Below, one piece after another: positions 25,804 to 35,672 of a stretch of 64,000 nucleotides of DNA. This stretch comes from Saprospiraceae bacterium. GTDB taxonomy: Bacteria; Bacteroidota; Bacteroidia; Chitinophagales; Saprospiraceae. The translations under genes and the position numbers were made by a program. Each line of letters starts with the position of its first letter. Within the stretch, counting starts at the first letter, position 1. The stretch lies in contig JAIBCG010000007.1 of assembly GCA_019694295.1 (NCBI GenBank), forward strand, positions 1-64,000, in the 5' to 3' direction. Below the pieces are notes generated by a model. That model was not told the origin of the DNA and made no database searches. It saw only the letters and a program-made list of their open reading frames with translations.

Positions 25804-28626
25804 ATGGAATTAAAAGCAGCAAAAGAATTATCTGACACCACGCAAACAGCTACTAACAAAATCATTATCAAAGGTGCACGCTCAAATAACCTGAAAAATG
25901 TTGATCTCGAGATACCAAGAAATGAACTTGTAGTAGTAACCGGTGTTTCGGGCTCTGGCAAATCATCCATTACAATTGACACACTGTATGCTGAGGGCCA
26001 ACGAAGATATGTTGAAAGTTTGTCGGCTTATATACGCCAATTCCTTGGGCGGATGAAAAAACCGGAAGTGGACTACATAAAAGGAATATGTCCGGCCATT
26101 GCCATTGAGCAAAAAGTAAGCTCAGGCAATAATAGGTCAACGGTTGGCTCAATGACCGAAATTTATGATTTCATCCGATTACTGTATGCGCGTGTTGGTA
26201 AAACCATTTCACCGGTGTCAGGTCAGGTTGTAAAAAAACATCAGGTGTCGGATGTAGTTGACTTTATCATGTCTTTGCCTGAAGGCGAACGTGTGATGAT
26301 TTGCATGCCGCTTACAAGGAGATTCGCCGGGAAGTACCCGAAAATGGTGCTTGATATCATTATGCAAAAAGGTTTCGGTAGGCTTGTGGTGAAAAATGAA
26401 GTAATACAAGTAGAAGATATTTTGTCCGAAACCACATTCCTTCAATCTATTCCGGCTGATTTTCATGATATACAGGTAATTATCGACCGTATCGTGGTGG
26501 AAAGAGACAACATTGAAAATATGCAGCGAATGGCCGACTCAGTCAACCTGTCATTTCAGGAAGCTGAAGGCGAATGTGTAGTAATTGCTGGTGGTACATC
26601 AACTTTGTTCAACAACCGGTTCGAACTCGATGGTATCGAATTTGCTGAGCCGAATCCGCAATTATTTAACTACAACAATTCTTATGGCTGTTGTCGGTCT
26701 TGTGAAGGTTATGGTAAAATTATAGGGATAGATAAAGACAAGGTAATTCCGGACAAACATCTGTCAGTTTACGACGGTGCGGTGGCATGTTGGCGAGGTG
26801 AAAAATCGAACGAATATCTTATTGCACTCCTGACTACTGCACACCTTACGGGTTTTCCGGTACATAAGCCTTATAAAGACCTCACCAAAGCTGAAGAGAA
26901 GATGCTGTGGCACGGTACTCCACACTTCGAAGGCATAGATTCGTTTTTCAAAATGCTCGAAGAACAGCTATATAAAATTCAAAATCGTGTATTGTTGGCC
27001 AGATACCGTGGTAAGACCAACTGCCCGGAATGTGAAGGCACCAGACTCCGTAAGGAGGCATCTTATGTAAAAATCAACCATACAACCGTAGGAGAATTGC
27101 TCGAAATGCCGATTGACGAACTGGCAGAATTTTTTAAAATAATCGAATTTTCTGAACAGGAGAGGCAGATTTCATCTAGAATAATGCTTGAAATAAATAC
27201 AAGGCTCAACATAATGAACGATGTAGGCCTTGGTTATCTGATGCTCAACCGTGTATCCAATACATTGAGTGGTGGCGAAACACAGCGTATCAACCTGACC
27301 CGTACACTCGGCAGCAACCTTACAAGTTCAATGTATATACTTGATGAGCCAAGTGTAGGTTTGCATCCTCGTGATACAGCACGCTTGGTATCTGTATTGA
27401 AAAAGCTACGCGACCTTGGCAATACAGTCATCGTTGTAGAACACGAAGAGGAAGTCATTAAAAATGCCGATTATCTGATAGATATGGGACCCGGAGCCGG
27501 TATTCATGGTGGCGAAGTGGTATTTGCAGGGCATTACAATAAAATATTCACCGAAGGTGGCAACAGTCTTACAGCCGGATATATGAACGGTAGCCGCGTA
27601 GTACCATTGCCGTTACACAGACGAAAAGCCATAAACCGGATAGAGATCAGCAATGCCGGTATCAATAACCTGAAGAATATTTCGGTAATGATACCGTTGA
27701 ATGCATTTACTGTTATTAGCGGGGTTTCAGGTTCGGGCAAATCAACTTTGGTGCGCGATATATTGCACCCATTGCTTAAAAATGCTTTGGAAAGTAATGG
27801 CAACCAATTCGCAGCTCAACTCAAAGGCGACTACAAACGAATATCAGGCATAGAATTCGTCAACCAAAGCCCTATTGGCAAATCGTCCCGATCCAATCCG
27901 GTCACTTATGTCAAGGCTTATGATTCTATTCGTAAACTGATGGCCGAACAACCATTGTCACGCATTCGCGGATTCGAAGCCAGGCATTTTTCATTCAATA
28001 CCGAAGGTGGCAGATGTGAGACATGTCAGGGCGAAGGTTCGCAGCTTATTGAAATGCAGTTTCTTGCAGACGTGCATCTGATATGTGAAGACTGTAAAGG
28101 AAGACGGTTTAAGGAAGAAGTGCTGGATGTGCAATATAACGGGAAGAATATATCAGAAATACTCAAACTCAGCATTGAAGAAGGTGTCGAATTTTTTAAA
28201 ACCGAAAAAGATATTGTCAGAAAACTAAAGCCACTGATAGATGTTGGCCTTGGCTATGTAAGTATGGGTCAATCTTCATCTTCGTTATCCGGTGGTGAGG
28301 CCCAGCGTGTAAAACTTGCTTCATTTTTAGGCAACGATTCATCAGGAGAACACATATTCTTTATATTTGACGAACCAACAACCGGACTTCATTTTCATGA
28401 TAATCTGAAATTGCTGGATGCTTTGCAGGCTTTGGTTGAAAAAGGTCATACAGTACTGGTAGTAGAACACAACATCGACATCATCAAATCGGCCGATTGG
28501 GTAATAGATCTTGGTCCGGATGCCGGAAAACACGGCGGCGAAGTTGTATTTCAGGGTACACCAGAAGGTCTGGCGAATGAACCGCGATCTTTCACAGGAA
28601 AATTTCTTGCCGAAAAACTATCTTGA
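25804..28626 (+). CDS. uvrA: Excinuclease ABC subunit A
   Basis: 940 residues from ATG 25804 (a GTG lies three codons upstream), the family length. Two ABC modules are present: Walker A GVSGSGKSS near the N terminus and GVSGSGKST near residue 640, with signatures LSGGETQRI and LSGGEAQRV. Zinc-finger blocks CPECEGTRLR and CETCQGEG...CEDCKGRRF are intact. UvrA recognises bulky DNA damage together with UvrB in nucleotide excision repair. Its stop is 2 nt from that of the convergent thioredoxin-like gene, leaving no room for a terminator between them. Confidence 0.97.
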   Translation: MELKAAKELSDTTQTATNKIIIKGARSNNLKNVDLEIPRNELVVVTGVSGSGKSSITIDTLYAEGQRRYVESLSAYIRQFLGRMKKPEVDYIKGICPAIAIEQKVSSGNNRSTVGSMTEIYDFIRLLYARVGKTISPVSGQVVKKHQVSDVVDFIMSLPEGERVMICMPLTRRFAGKYPKMVLDIIMQKGFGRLVVKNEVIQVEDILSETTFLQSIPADFHDIQVIIDRIVVERDNIENMQRMADSVNLSFQEAEGECVVIAGGTSTLFNNRFELDGIEFAEPNPQLFNYNNSYGCCRSCEGYGKIIGIDKDKVIPDKHLSVYDGAVACWRGEKSNEYLIALLTTAHLTGFPVHKPYKDLTKAEEKMLWHGTPHFEGIDSFFKMLEEQLYKIQNRVLLARYRGKTNCPECEGTRLRKEASYVKINHTTVGELLEMPIDELAEFFKIIEFSEQERQISSRIMLEINTRLNIMNDVGLGYLMLNRVSNTLSGGETQRINLTRTLGSNLTSSMYILDEPSVGLHPRDTARLVSVLKKLRDLGNTVIVVEHEEEVIKNADYLIDMGPGAGIHGGEVVFAGHYNKIFTEGGNSLTAGYMNGSRVVPLPLHRRKAINRIEISNAGINNLKNISVMIPLNAFTVISGVSGSGKSTLVRDILHPLLKNALESNGNQFAAQLKGDYKRISGIEFVNQSPIGKSSRSNPVTYVKAYDSIRKLMAEQPLSRIRGFEARHFSFNTEGGRCETCQGEGSQLIEMQFLADVHLICEDCKGRRFKEEVLDVQYNGKNISEILKLSIEEGVEFFKTEKDIVRKLKPLIDVGLGYVSMGQSSSSLSGGEAQRVKLASFLGNDSSGEHIFFIFDEPTTGLHFHDNLKLLDALQALVEKGHTVLVVEHNIDIIKSADWVIDLGPDAGKHGGEVVFQGTPEGLANEPRSFTGKFLAEKLS

Positions 28627-28628
28627 TA

Positions 28629-29789
28629 TTATCTACTAAAGACAAAGTCGGTCAATCGGACGTTAACAATTTTCAGTCTGATTCCATATTCGGAAATTAA
28701 CTGTTTTTCCAGATTTTGGACATTGCTTATGTCAAGGTTCCAGTCATAAGTTTTTGTGCACAAGCCCGGGTAATAGAAATTGATGTGTATCATATCCGTG
28801 AGCAAATCAACGAGTGCCGGCAAGCTATAGTTATCTGCCTGTAAGTTTCCTTCATCAATTATGTAAACTGGAGTACCGTTATCACTATATTGATACACCT
28901 CATTACTCCATAGTAGCGTTGAATCTTCTACTACCAACTCTGAAACATCAGCCTGATGATCAACAGGTGAATACCTGAGGTCTTGCGCTTCTAAAAACAA
29001 TGAAAGAAGCAGTGGCCGGTTGTTGTTAGTCATTGTAGTGTTGAATGTGGCTGTTCCATAGCGGGCTTCTGCATTCAGGTGTAGTCTGGCTTTTGGCACA
29101 TTCATCAACGCGGATATAATATCAGATGTTTTGCCTGAAATGGTGGTAATTGTGTCTGAAATGCTTATTGAAAATCCAAAGTCGGTGAGAAGCCCATCAT
29201 ACGAAAGCCGGATATTATTTCTGTTTACTTCCTTATGTGTCCACAGATCTTCCTTCAGGGTGGGTTGTTCTGTTTGCTTCACGGATATTTTTTCAGAGAC
29301 TGGCATAGCCTTATATTTTACGGACATTAGCTTTTGCAATTCCAGCTCACCCAGATGGGTTGGTTTGCCTTGCCATATTATTTCACCGTTAGGAGCAATG
29401 AGTGCAGCACTTGGCAGACTTGTGATGTTAAAACCTGAGAAAGTGCGATTGTCCGAATCAACAGCAATGTAGGTTTGGGGCTCTCTTTTGTTAAAAAATC
29501 TTTTTACAACATCGTATGGTTCGTTACTCAGCCCAATTACTACGAGATTTTCACCACCTGCTTGTCTAAGCCGGCCTAAATGATCCATAGCCTGAATACA
29601 GGGACCGCACCAAGTAGCCCAAAAATCAACCAAAATAAACTGATTGTCTTTGATGTCCGGTGCTTCAGTTGGGTGTACAAAACCACTTATATGTATAATA
29701 GCTGCCGTAGAACTTCCGCTTATTATCAGCAGAACAAAACATATAAGCGACACCTTGATTTTATTATTCACCGATAGGAAAAAATTCAT
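28629..29789 (-). CDS. TlpA-like thioredoxin protein with an extra C-terminal domain
   Basis: 386 residues. A signal peptide or membrane anchor (IKVSLICFVLLIISG) precedes a thioredoxin-fold domain with DFWATWCGPC (C61 and C64) and the cis-proline block SLPSAALI. The C-terminal about 190 residues are a separate domain ending in YDWNLDISNVQNLEKQLISEYGI, which recalls the DUF3738 domain often found with TlpA-like proteins; this match is by eye. Periplasmic thiol-disulfide exchange is expected. A -7 box (TACTTTTG) lies 53 nt upstream. The 3' end is 2 nt from uvrA. Confidence 0.8.
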   Translation of the reverse strand: MNFFLSVNNKIKVSLICFVLLIISGSSTAAIIHISGFVHPTEAPDIKDNQFILVDFWATWCGPCIQAMDHLGRLRQAGGENLVVIGLSNEPYDVVKRFFNKREPQTYIAVDSDNRTFSGFNITSLPSAALIAPNGEIIWQGKPTHLGELELQKLMSVKYKAMPVSEKISVKQTEQPTLKEDLWTHKEVNRNNIRLSYDGLLTDFGFSISISDTITTISGKTSDIISALMNVPKARLHLNAEARYGTATFNTTMTNNNRPLLLSLFLEAQDLRYSPVDHQADVSELVVEDSTLLWSNEVYQYSDNGTPVYIIDEGNLQADNYSLPALVDLLTDMIHINFYYPGLCTKTYDWNLDISNVQNLEKQLISEYGIRLKIVNVRLTDFVFSR

Positions 29790-29841
29790 ATTTGATTGAC
29801 AGATTGGTCAGATACATTAAGCCATAACGGTAATCCATGCA

Positions 29842-29849
29842 CAAAAGTA
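29842..29849 (-). promoter_or_regulatory. Candidate -7 box for the TlpA-like gene
   Basis: CAAAAGTA on the plus strand reads TACTTTTG on the minus strand. The rest of the 291-nt divergent gap up to the OmpA-family gene (29790-30080) is very AT-rich and shows no hairpin or second clear promoter. Confidence 0.38.
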
Positions 29850-30080
29850 CTATACTGTGATACTTCATTTAGTTAAAATTATTTTAATAACATCTGAAAC
29901 AAGTAGAAACCGACATAATTGAGTAGAATTTAAAGGATTTTTAAACAGGAAAGTAAGTTTTTTATGGAATAATTATGTTAATGAATTTTTAAACTTTAAA
30001 TATTGTTACTTCTCTCGTATTTTACGTCATAAAGTTGTTCTTGAATTAAGATTTTTCTTCATTTCTAATATTAAAATAAT

Positions 30081-31187
30081 ATGAAAAAACTAAGTATTGC
30101 TATTGCCCTTGTATTGATGGGCGGTATCGCAACAGCACAAGAAGGACTACCTGCAAACCCAAAACCAGGTACATGCTATGTAAGATGTATATCACATGAT
30201 GAGTTCCGTGAAACGGAGCAGAAAATTATGGTCCGACCGGAGTACAACAAGCTAGAAATAGTGCCGGCTACCTACAAAACAGTAGAAGAAAGGGTAATAG
30301 TTAAAGAGGCAAGCAAAAAGTATATCTATGTGCCTGCCACTTATACAACTACAGAAGTTTCTTATGTGTCAAAGGAAGGTAGAACTGACCTTAGTATTAA
30401 TCCGGCTACATTTACTGACGGTTCTGAGACCATTACTACGCACCCTGCTACAAGTGGTTGGGAAGTGACTACTGCCAAAAACTGTAAGTCGCTTAACCCT
30501 GCTGACTGTCAGGCTATGTGTTTTGTAGAAAGACCTGCTTCAACTAAAACCGTTGCCCTTAAGAAATTAGGAAGCAATGCCAGTACAAATAATGTGCCTG
30601 TAGCAGAGCAAAAGGCTGCTTATAAGAAACAGGTTATCAAGACACCTGCCAGATATGATGAAATCGACATTCCTGCCGAGTACGCTACTATCAAAAGACA
30701 AGTTGTTGATAGGCCAGCAAGCACCAAAACTGTGACAGTACCTGCCGAATATGTAACTGTTAAAAAGACCGAGCTTGTAAAAGCAGGAAGCATTGGTCAT
30801 TACGAAGAAATTGACTGTAAACTTGTAAACTACAATGCTCTACCGATCAACTGGGATCTTGCAAGTGCTACGCTTACACCTGATGCCAAAAGAATAATCG
30901 ATGAACACCTCCTTAAAATGTTGGTGGGCAAACCGGGTGTATCTGTTGAAATAGCGTCACACACCGATTCACGTGCTTCAAGCTCTTACAACATGAACCT
31001 TTCTCAGAGAAGAGCTGATTCTGTTGTTAACTATCTTGTTTCAAAAGGAGTCAAGAGAAGCAGACTGGTAGCAAAAGGTTATGGCGAAACCATGCTTTTG
31101 AACAAATGCGCTGATGGTGTAGAATGTTCTGAAGCTCAACATGCAGTAAACAGAAGAACTGAGTTCAGAGTTATCAATGCTAACTAA
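30081..31187 (+). CDS. OmpA-family outer membrane protein with PATY/PAEY repeats
   Basis: 368 residues. A signal peptide (residues 1-20, GGIATAQ) is followed by about 230 residues built of repeated units of the form VPATYKTVEERV, VPATYTTTEVSYV, TPARYDEIDI, IPAEYATIKRQV and VPAEYVTVKKTE, often followed by a PAS or KAS step. A C-terminal OmpA domain (about 255-368) shows EIASHTDSRASSSYNM and SQRRADSVVNYLVSKGV, which bind peptidoglycan. The repeat region may form a stalk or fibre between outer membrane and wall. A strong terminator follows, so the gene is monocistronic. Confidence 0.88.
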   Translation: MKKLSIAIALVLMGGIATAQEGLPANPKPGTCYVRCISHDEFRETEQKIMVRPEYNKLEIVPATYKTVEERVIVKEASKKYIYVPATYTTTEVSYVSKEGRTDLSINPATFTDGSETITTHPATSGWEVTTAKNCKSLNPADCQAMCFVERPASTKTVALKKLGSNASTNNVPVAEQKAAYKKQVIKTPARYDEIDIPAEYATIKRQVVDRPASTKTVTVPAEYVTVKKTELVKAGSIGHYEEIDCKLVNYNALPINWDLASATLTPDAKRIIDEHLLKMLVGKPGVSVEIASHTDSRASSSYNMNLSQRRADSVVNYLVSKGVKRSRLVAKGYGETMLLNKCADGVECSEAQHAVNRRTEFRVINAN

Positions 31188-31205
31188 TTTCTGAATGACT
31201 ATAAT

Positions 31206-31241
31206 AAAAAAAGCACTTGCCTCGGTAAGTGCTTTTTTTTT
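31206..31241 (+). terminator. Rho-independent terminator of the OmpA-family gene
   Basis: AAGCACTT and AAGTGCTT pair around an 8-nt loop, extended by A5/T5 on each side and followed by a long T run. It probably also acts leftward for the convergent lipoprotein gene at 31267-31893. Confidence 0.88.
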
Positions 31242-31266
31242 GTGTAAAATTGACAGTTTGTCTTGA

Positions 31267-31893
31267 TTACTTCAGGATTTTCTTAACTCCCTTATCAATG
31301 CGTTCTCTTCTCTCCTGTTCCGAGAGTCTAAAATTGTAGGTATATCCTGTAAATATGTCTTGAACAACTCCTTTACTGTCAATGAAAAGAGCCATTGGAA
31401 AATTTGGATTAAGGCCAAATCCCGTTCGGAGTACTTCTATCCCGAATGTTATATTATACATACTTCCAAGACCGGTAGGCAAGGGAGGTGGCAATATGGC
31501 AGGGTCAAACATACTAAGTGCTACTACTTCAAGTTTTCCTTTGTTTTCGTCCCTAAGCTTTTTTAGATAAGAAAGATCTTGTGCAAAACCAGCTTGCCTA
31601 TCATTCCAAGTGTAGAAAATGTAACTTTTCCCTTTGAGCTTATCTGTTGAGAGGTCAGCCCCTTCATCTGTTTTGAATTGTACTGAGGGCACAATTGTAT
31701 TACAAAGACATTCTTCATACTTTACGAAGGATGATTTGTCAAGTTTGCCAGCCTCGGCCAGCTGGTCAAAATTATATAGACTGTCACACAACGCCAATTT
31801 TTCTGTAAATGGAACAGGAGGTTCCGTTCTTTTACAGCCAATGAAAGGGAAAAGACAAGCCATGACAACTATAAACTGAAAAAAATACTTCAT
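31267..31893 (-). CDS. Thioredoxin-fold lipoprotein lacking the active-site cysteines
   Basis: 208 residues with lipobox FIGC (acylated C20). The mature region looks like a redoxin: SYIFYTWNDRQAGF stands where thioredoxins have an aromatic-W-C-x-x-C motif, LEVVALSMFD is the following strand-loop, and NFPMALFIDSKG is the cis-proline segment. The two catalytic cysteines are replaced (WNDRQ), so oxidoreductase activity is unlikely and a binding or chaperone role is more plausible. No partner gene is adjacent. The fold call is by pattern only. Confidence 0.7.
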   Translation of the reverse strand: MKYFFQFIVVMACLFPFIGCKRTEPPVPFTEKLALCDSLYNFDQLAEAGKLDKSSFVKYEECLCNTIVPSVQFKTDEGADLSTDKLKGKSYIFYTWNDRQAGFAQDLSYLKKLRDENKGKLEVVALSMFDPAILPPPLPTGLGSMYNITFGIEVLRTGFGLNPNFPMALFIDSKGVVQDIFTGYTYNFRLSEQERRERIDKGVKKILK

Positions 31894-32006
31894 TTTACCG
31901 GATAATTTTCATTTTTTCTACGAATTTTTATTGGTTTAGGTTCATGGATGTTCATAAGCATTCAAAGAAAATTTTATCTACATACAACTATTTGTGTAGT
32001 TCAAAT

Positions 32007-32037
32007 TTTGTCAGACCTGATAACTCGTTTACTTTTG
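32007..32037 (+). promoter_or_regulatory. Bacteroidota-type promoter of the symporter gene
   Basis: TTTG (32007-32010) is separated by 19 nt from TACTTTTG (32030-32037), an excellent match to the TTTG-N19-TAnnTTTG consensus for the Bacteroidota primary sigma factor. The predicted mRNA would start about 10 nt before the ATG at 32054. Confidence 0.65.
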
Positions 32038-32053
32038 ACCCAAATATGCTAAA

Positions 32054-33523
32054 ATGACGAATCATCTTACGCCCATCATGCTTTTATTGGTTATCGTTGT
32101 TTATTTCGGCCTTTTGCTGCTTGTGTCATGGTTTACCGGCAAGAACAACAGCAATGAGGTGTTCTTCAAGGCTGAAAAACAATCGCCCTGGCTCCTGGTA
32201 GCTATTGGTATGATTGGCACCTCCATTTCGGGAGTCACGTTTGTGTCTGTACCCGGCAAGGTAGGTACAGAAGGACTCAATATGGCATTTTCGTATATGC
32301 AGGTCGTTTTTGGTTATCTATTGGGCTATGCAGTTATTGCACTGGTACTTATGCCTATATATTACAGGCTCAACCTTACATCTATATATGGTTATCTTGA
32401 GTCGAGGTTCGGCCGGAATTCGTACAAGACGGGAGCTGGTTTTTTTCTATTGTCGCGTACGCTGGGTTCTGCACTCAGGTTGTTTTTGATGGTCATTATT
32501 TTGCAAAAATTTATCTTTGACTCATTCGGCATACCGTTCTGGCTCACAGGTTTTATTACGCTGGCATTTATTTTTCTTTATACATACCGCGGTGGTGTCA
32601 AGACGGTTATCATTACCGATACCTTTCTTGCCCTTTGCTTTATTAGTGCCCTGTGCTTGACACTTTATTCGATGATGAGTAGGCTTGAGTTAAATGTGAG
32701 TTCACTTATACCTGCATTGAAAGAAAGCGGATACTCTAGAATGTTCTTCTTCGAAGGTGGCTGGAACGACCCGAACAATTTCTTCAAACAGTTTCTGAGT
32801 GGGGCACTCATTACCATCGTAATGACAGGGCTCGACCAGGATATGATGCAAAAGAATCTGACTTGCCGAACACTCGGGGATGCACAAAAGAACATGTTTA
32901 CATTCTCATTGATCATTGTGTTTGTCAATCTCCTATTTCTTGCATTAGGTGCGCTCCTTTATATTTATGCCGGCAAGGAGGGCATCGCTATACCTGAAAA
33001 CTCCGACTATCTGTATCCGGAAATAGCATTTCATTATCTCACGCCTTTTCTTGGTGTGGTGTTTATACTGGGAATTGTGGCCGCTACATTCAGTAGCAGC
33101 GATTCAGCACTTACATCTCTTACTACATCTTTTTGTGTCGATTTTCTTGATTTTGAGAAAAAGGAACAGAACATGGCTCAGCACCGTACCCGCATGGTCG
33201 TACACCTCAGCTTTGCTCTTGCTACGCTCGCACTGTTAGTTATTTTTAAGCTAACGAATAAAGATGCCATCATCAATTTTCTGTTTAAGGTAGCAGGCAT
33301 TACTTATGGTCCTTTACTTGGTTTGTTTAGTTTCGGTGTACTTACCAAATATAAAATCAATGACAGGTATGTGCTGCCGGTATGTATAATAGCACCATTG
33401 ATGGCTTGGATTATAGACTATAACAGTGTAGCATGGTTCAATGGCTTTCAATTCGGATTTCTTAACCTTGCGCTTAACGGTTTGCTTACTTTTTTCGGCC
33501 TCTTGGTCATCAGGAAGAAATAA
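32054..33523 (+). CDS. Sodium:solute symporter (SSS family)
   Basis: 489 residues with about 13 hydrophobic segments. The SSS pattern is visible: an early sodium-binding helix with GMIGTSISGVTFVSVPG, a central TGLDQDMMQKNLTCR loop typical of the family, and the AATFSSSDSALTSLTT segment with the serines and threonines that bind sodium in helix 8. It imports an organic solute with sodium; the substrate cannot be read from the sequence. It has its own promoter and no obvious metabolic partner next to it. Confidence 0.92.
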   Translation: MTNHLTPIMLLLVIVVYFGLLLLVSWFTGKNNSNEVFFKAEKQSPWLLVAIGMIGTSISGVTFVSVPGKVGTEGLNMAFSYMQVVFGYLLGYAVIALVLMPIYYRLNLTSIYGYLESRFGRNSYKTGAGFFLLSRTLGSALRLFLMVIILQKFIFDSFGIPFWLTGFITLAFIFLYTYRGGVKTVIITDTFLALCFISALCLTLYSMMSRLELNVSSLIPALKESGYSRMFFFEGGWNDPNNFFKQFLSGALITIVMTGLDQDMMQKNLTCRTLGDAQKNMFTFSLIIVFVNLLFLALGALLYIYAGKEGIAIPENSDYLYPEIAFHYLTPFLGVVFILGIVAATFSSSDSALTSLTTSFCVDFLDFEKKEQNMAQHRTRMVVHLSFALATLALLVIFKLTNKDAIINFLFKVAGITYGPLLGLFSFGVLTKYKINDRYVLPVCIIAPLMAWIIDYNSVAWFNGFQFGFLNLALNGLLTFFGLLVIRKK

Positions 33524-33603
33524 TGTGTAATATGTTATAATAAGCTTGGATGTAAAGAATCTGTGACGTTTTTTTAAGTTTTAATGTTTGAAAATTCTAT
33601 TTT

Positions 33604-34551
33604 TTAAAAAAAACTGCGTACGCGTAACAGCCATTTTACCCACCACGGAAGATTTTCTCTGTAAATCCGGTAAAAAGTAACTGAAATAGCCCCAAAGCCT
33701 TTGTTAAACCTTGCCACACCTTCAATCGAAGATCCCTCAAAGTCGAACACAATGTGCTTGCCTGAATATTCCCAGAAGATGGCATCCAGCAGCTTGTACA
33801 TGGCACTGGTCTCTCTTCCCTTTTGGGTTGAAAATGGCAATGCATAATAAATACGCCCATGCGATTGAAGAAAGAAACATGCACTCAACAATTGGCCGGT
33901 ACTGTCACCAAGTGCACGTATGAATCCGGCATCTTTGTTGAGTGATATCTTTATAAGCGAAATGAGACCATTTTTCTGCGCCTCACTATAATGCCTTATT
34001 TTTCCATTAAGTGCTGCAATGAAACAGTTTACAAATTTTTCCGGTGTCAGGTGGTCTATTGCCTTCAAGTCTGTACCTTTCGATTTTCGGATGTTGCGTC
34101 GGTGATGTTCTGAATAAGCTTGTTCTATTTCCTTATAAGAGGAAGACACCGATAAAATCATATTGGTGCGGTTACTTATGGTCCATCCTTCCAGCGCAGG
34201 CTTCGGAGTTTGATCATGTAATTGAAGATCGACCGACTTGAAGTGAGCTGGAATATTTTTAAAAAAATCTGCCATAAGGCTTTCTGTTACATCCCCATTT
34301 TTCATAAATAAACCCAACTGTTGGCACACTCTTGGCTGAAATATCCTCTTAACTCCCGGAATATTTTCAGTATAAGGCAATGGGAATATGGCTTCATAAT
34401 CGTCAAGTATAAGTGCGTCCCATTGTGGCGACATGCAGTCAAGATACCAAGAGAATGCATACACCCGGCCCTGAGGCGACGTACTCAGTGTGTTGTCCCA
34501 TTTTCGTTTGTCTATTTCAGCATTTGTCAGATATATTATTTGTCTGCTCAT
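33604..34551 (-). CDS. FemAB/GNAT-like acyltransferase
   Basis: 315 residues. The C-terminal block DFEGSSIEGVARFNKGFGA is characteristic of FemAB-like members of the GNAT fold, which transfer aminoacyl or acyl groups to cell-wall or glycan acceptors. The N-terminal half is a second GNAT-like lobe with no clear motif. The start codon overlaps the stop of the preceding gene by 4 nt (ATGA, 34548-34551), so translation is coupled. It is the last gene of the operon with a deacetylase and another GNAT protein, suggesting a shared role in modifying an envelope glycan or lipid. Confidence 0.75.
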   Translation of the reverse strand: MSRQIIYLTNAEIDKRKWDNTLSTSPQGRVYAFSWYLDCMSPQWDALILDDYEAIFPLPYTENIPGVKRIFQPRVCQQLGLFMKNGDVTESLMADFFKNIPAHFKSVDLQLHDQTPKPALEGWTISNRTNMILSVSSSYKEIEQAYSEHHRRNIRKSKGTDLKAIDHLTPEKFVNCFIAALNGKIRHYSEAQKNGLISLIKISLNKDAGFIRALGDSTGQLLSACFFLQSHGRIYYALPFSTQKGRETSAMYKLLDAIFWEYSGKHIVFDFEGSSIEGVARFNKGFGAISVTFYRIYRENLPWWVKWLLRVRSFF

Positions 34552-35672
34552 ACAAATACACAGTCACCATCACCATCCGCAAATATCAATGCTTCGGCAG
34601 GTATTATCTCGTCCAATATTTTGGTCACAAGATAATACCTTGTCGTCTTTTTACCAATGATTCTCTTATTGTCAAGGCTCAAAAGTCTTTCATTCAGCTG
34701 TGTATGGTAAGATACAATCAATTTCACCTTATGATCGCTGGCGTATCGGAGAATGCAGCTTGCCACATCGCTTTTATCCATTTCATTGATAAACAAATAA
34801 GGTATCTTCATTATGCCGTCGCGCAATGTAAGCATCACTATAGCTTTGATGTCTGACCTTTGATAAATTTCAAGAAAACATACTGTGAATTGCGCTGCAA
34901 AAACTGAAAAGTAATATTTTTTTGAATCTTCTTTTGCTTTCGGGTCACTTGCCAGCCAAGGATATTTAACTATCCAGTCCAATTCTGTCACCCGGCGGTT
35001 GGTAGAAGAATACGACCGATATTCATTGATAAATGCTTTTGCTTCATTTGAAAGCATTTCGCTGATAGTATATTTCACTTCATCCGGAAGCCTTATATTT
35101 CCATACATCATATTCCTCCCTTTTACTAAAGTATCAATGATGGTATCTGCTAATTTAAAAGCATAGCGGAATGGTCTGTACTTGTTGTATTTTTTAAGAA
35201 TAATATGTTCGATTGGCGATTTGTAAAATATGCGAACGCCTGGTTTTGAAATGGTCGGCCCAAACTGGCCTGAAGAAGTGATAGCCAAACCATTGGTAGG
35301 TGTATATTCAGTACCTAACAGCAATCCGTTCCATGCTTGAAAAATGATATCAAACATTTTTCTCGAAATGCCCAGTCTCCTGTATTGCGGAGCCACCCAC
35401 ACCCCGCTGAGCCATGCAAAGTGCACACTTCTTACACCCAGTTCAATATTATCGGGCAATACAGTGCGAAATGCAATTAATTCTCCGTTAAGTTTAACAG
35501 TTACAAGTATCAGATCTTCAGGTAATGCCCTTGGGTTATTGGTCTGCGATAGAAACCTAAGCCTCGAAATGGGTATTTTGGAAGCAGAAGGATCCATACT
35601 AAATGAGCCCAAACACATTTGCCGGTATGTGTAGGTTTCGAAGACAATACCATAGGGGAGTGACTCAGCCAT
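34548..35672 (-). CDS. GNAT-family N-acetyltransferase
   Basis: 374 residues. An N-terminal GNAT domain shows the acetyl-CoA-binding pattern VAPQYRRLGISRKMF (motif A, Q/R-x-x-G) around residue 110. The rest, about 240 residues, is a second domain of unclear type, so the protein is a two-domain transferase. It overlaps the deacetylase gene by 8 nt upstream and the FemAB-like gene by 4 nt downstream. Substrate is unknown; the operon context suggests N- or O-acylation of a sugar or peptide in the envelope. Confidence 0.75.
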   Translation of the reverse strand: MAESLPYGIVFETYTYRQMCLGSFSMDPSASKIPISRLRFLSQTNNPRALPEDLILVTVKLNGELIAFRTVLPDNIELGVRSVHFAWLSGVWVAPQYRRLGISRKMFDIIFQAWNGLLLGTEYTPTNGLAITSSGQFGPTISKPGVRIFYKSPIEHIILKKYNKYRPFRYAFKLADTIIDTLVKGRNMMYGNIRLPDEVKYTISEMLSNEAKAFINEYRSYSSTNRRVTELDWIVKYPWLASDPKAKEDSKKYYFSVFAAQFTVCFLEIYQRSDIKAIVMLTLRDGIMKIPYLFINEMDKSDVASCILRYASDHKVKLIVSYHTQLNERLLSLDNKRIIGKKTTRYYLVTKILDEIIPAEALIFADGDGDCVFV

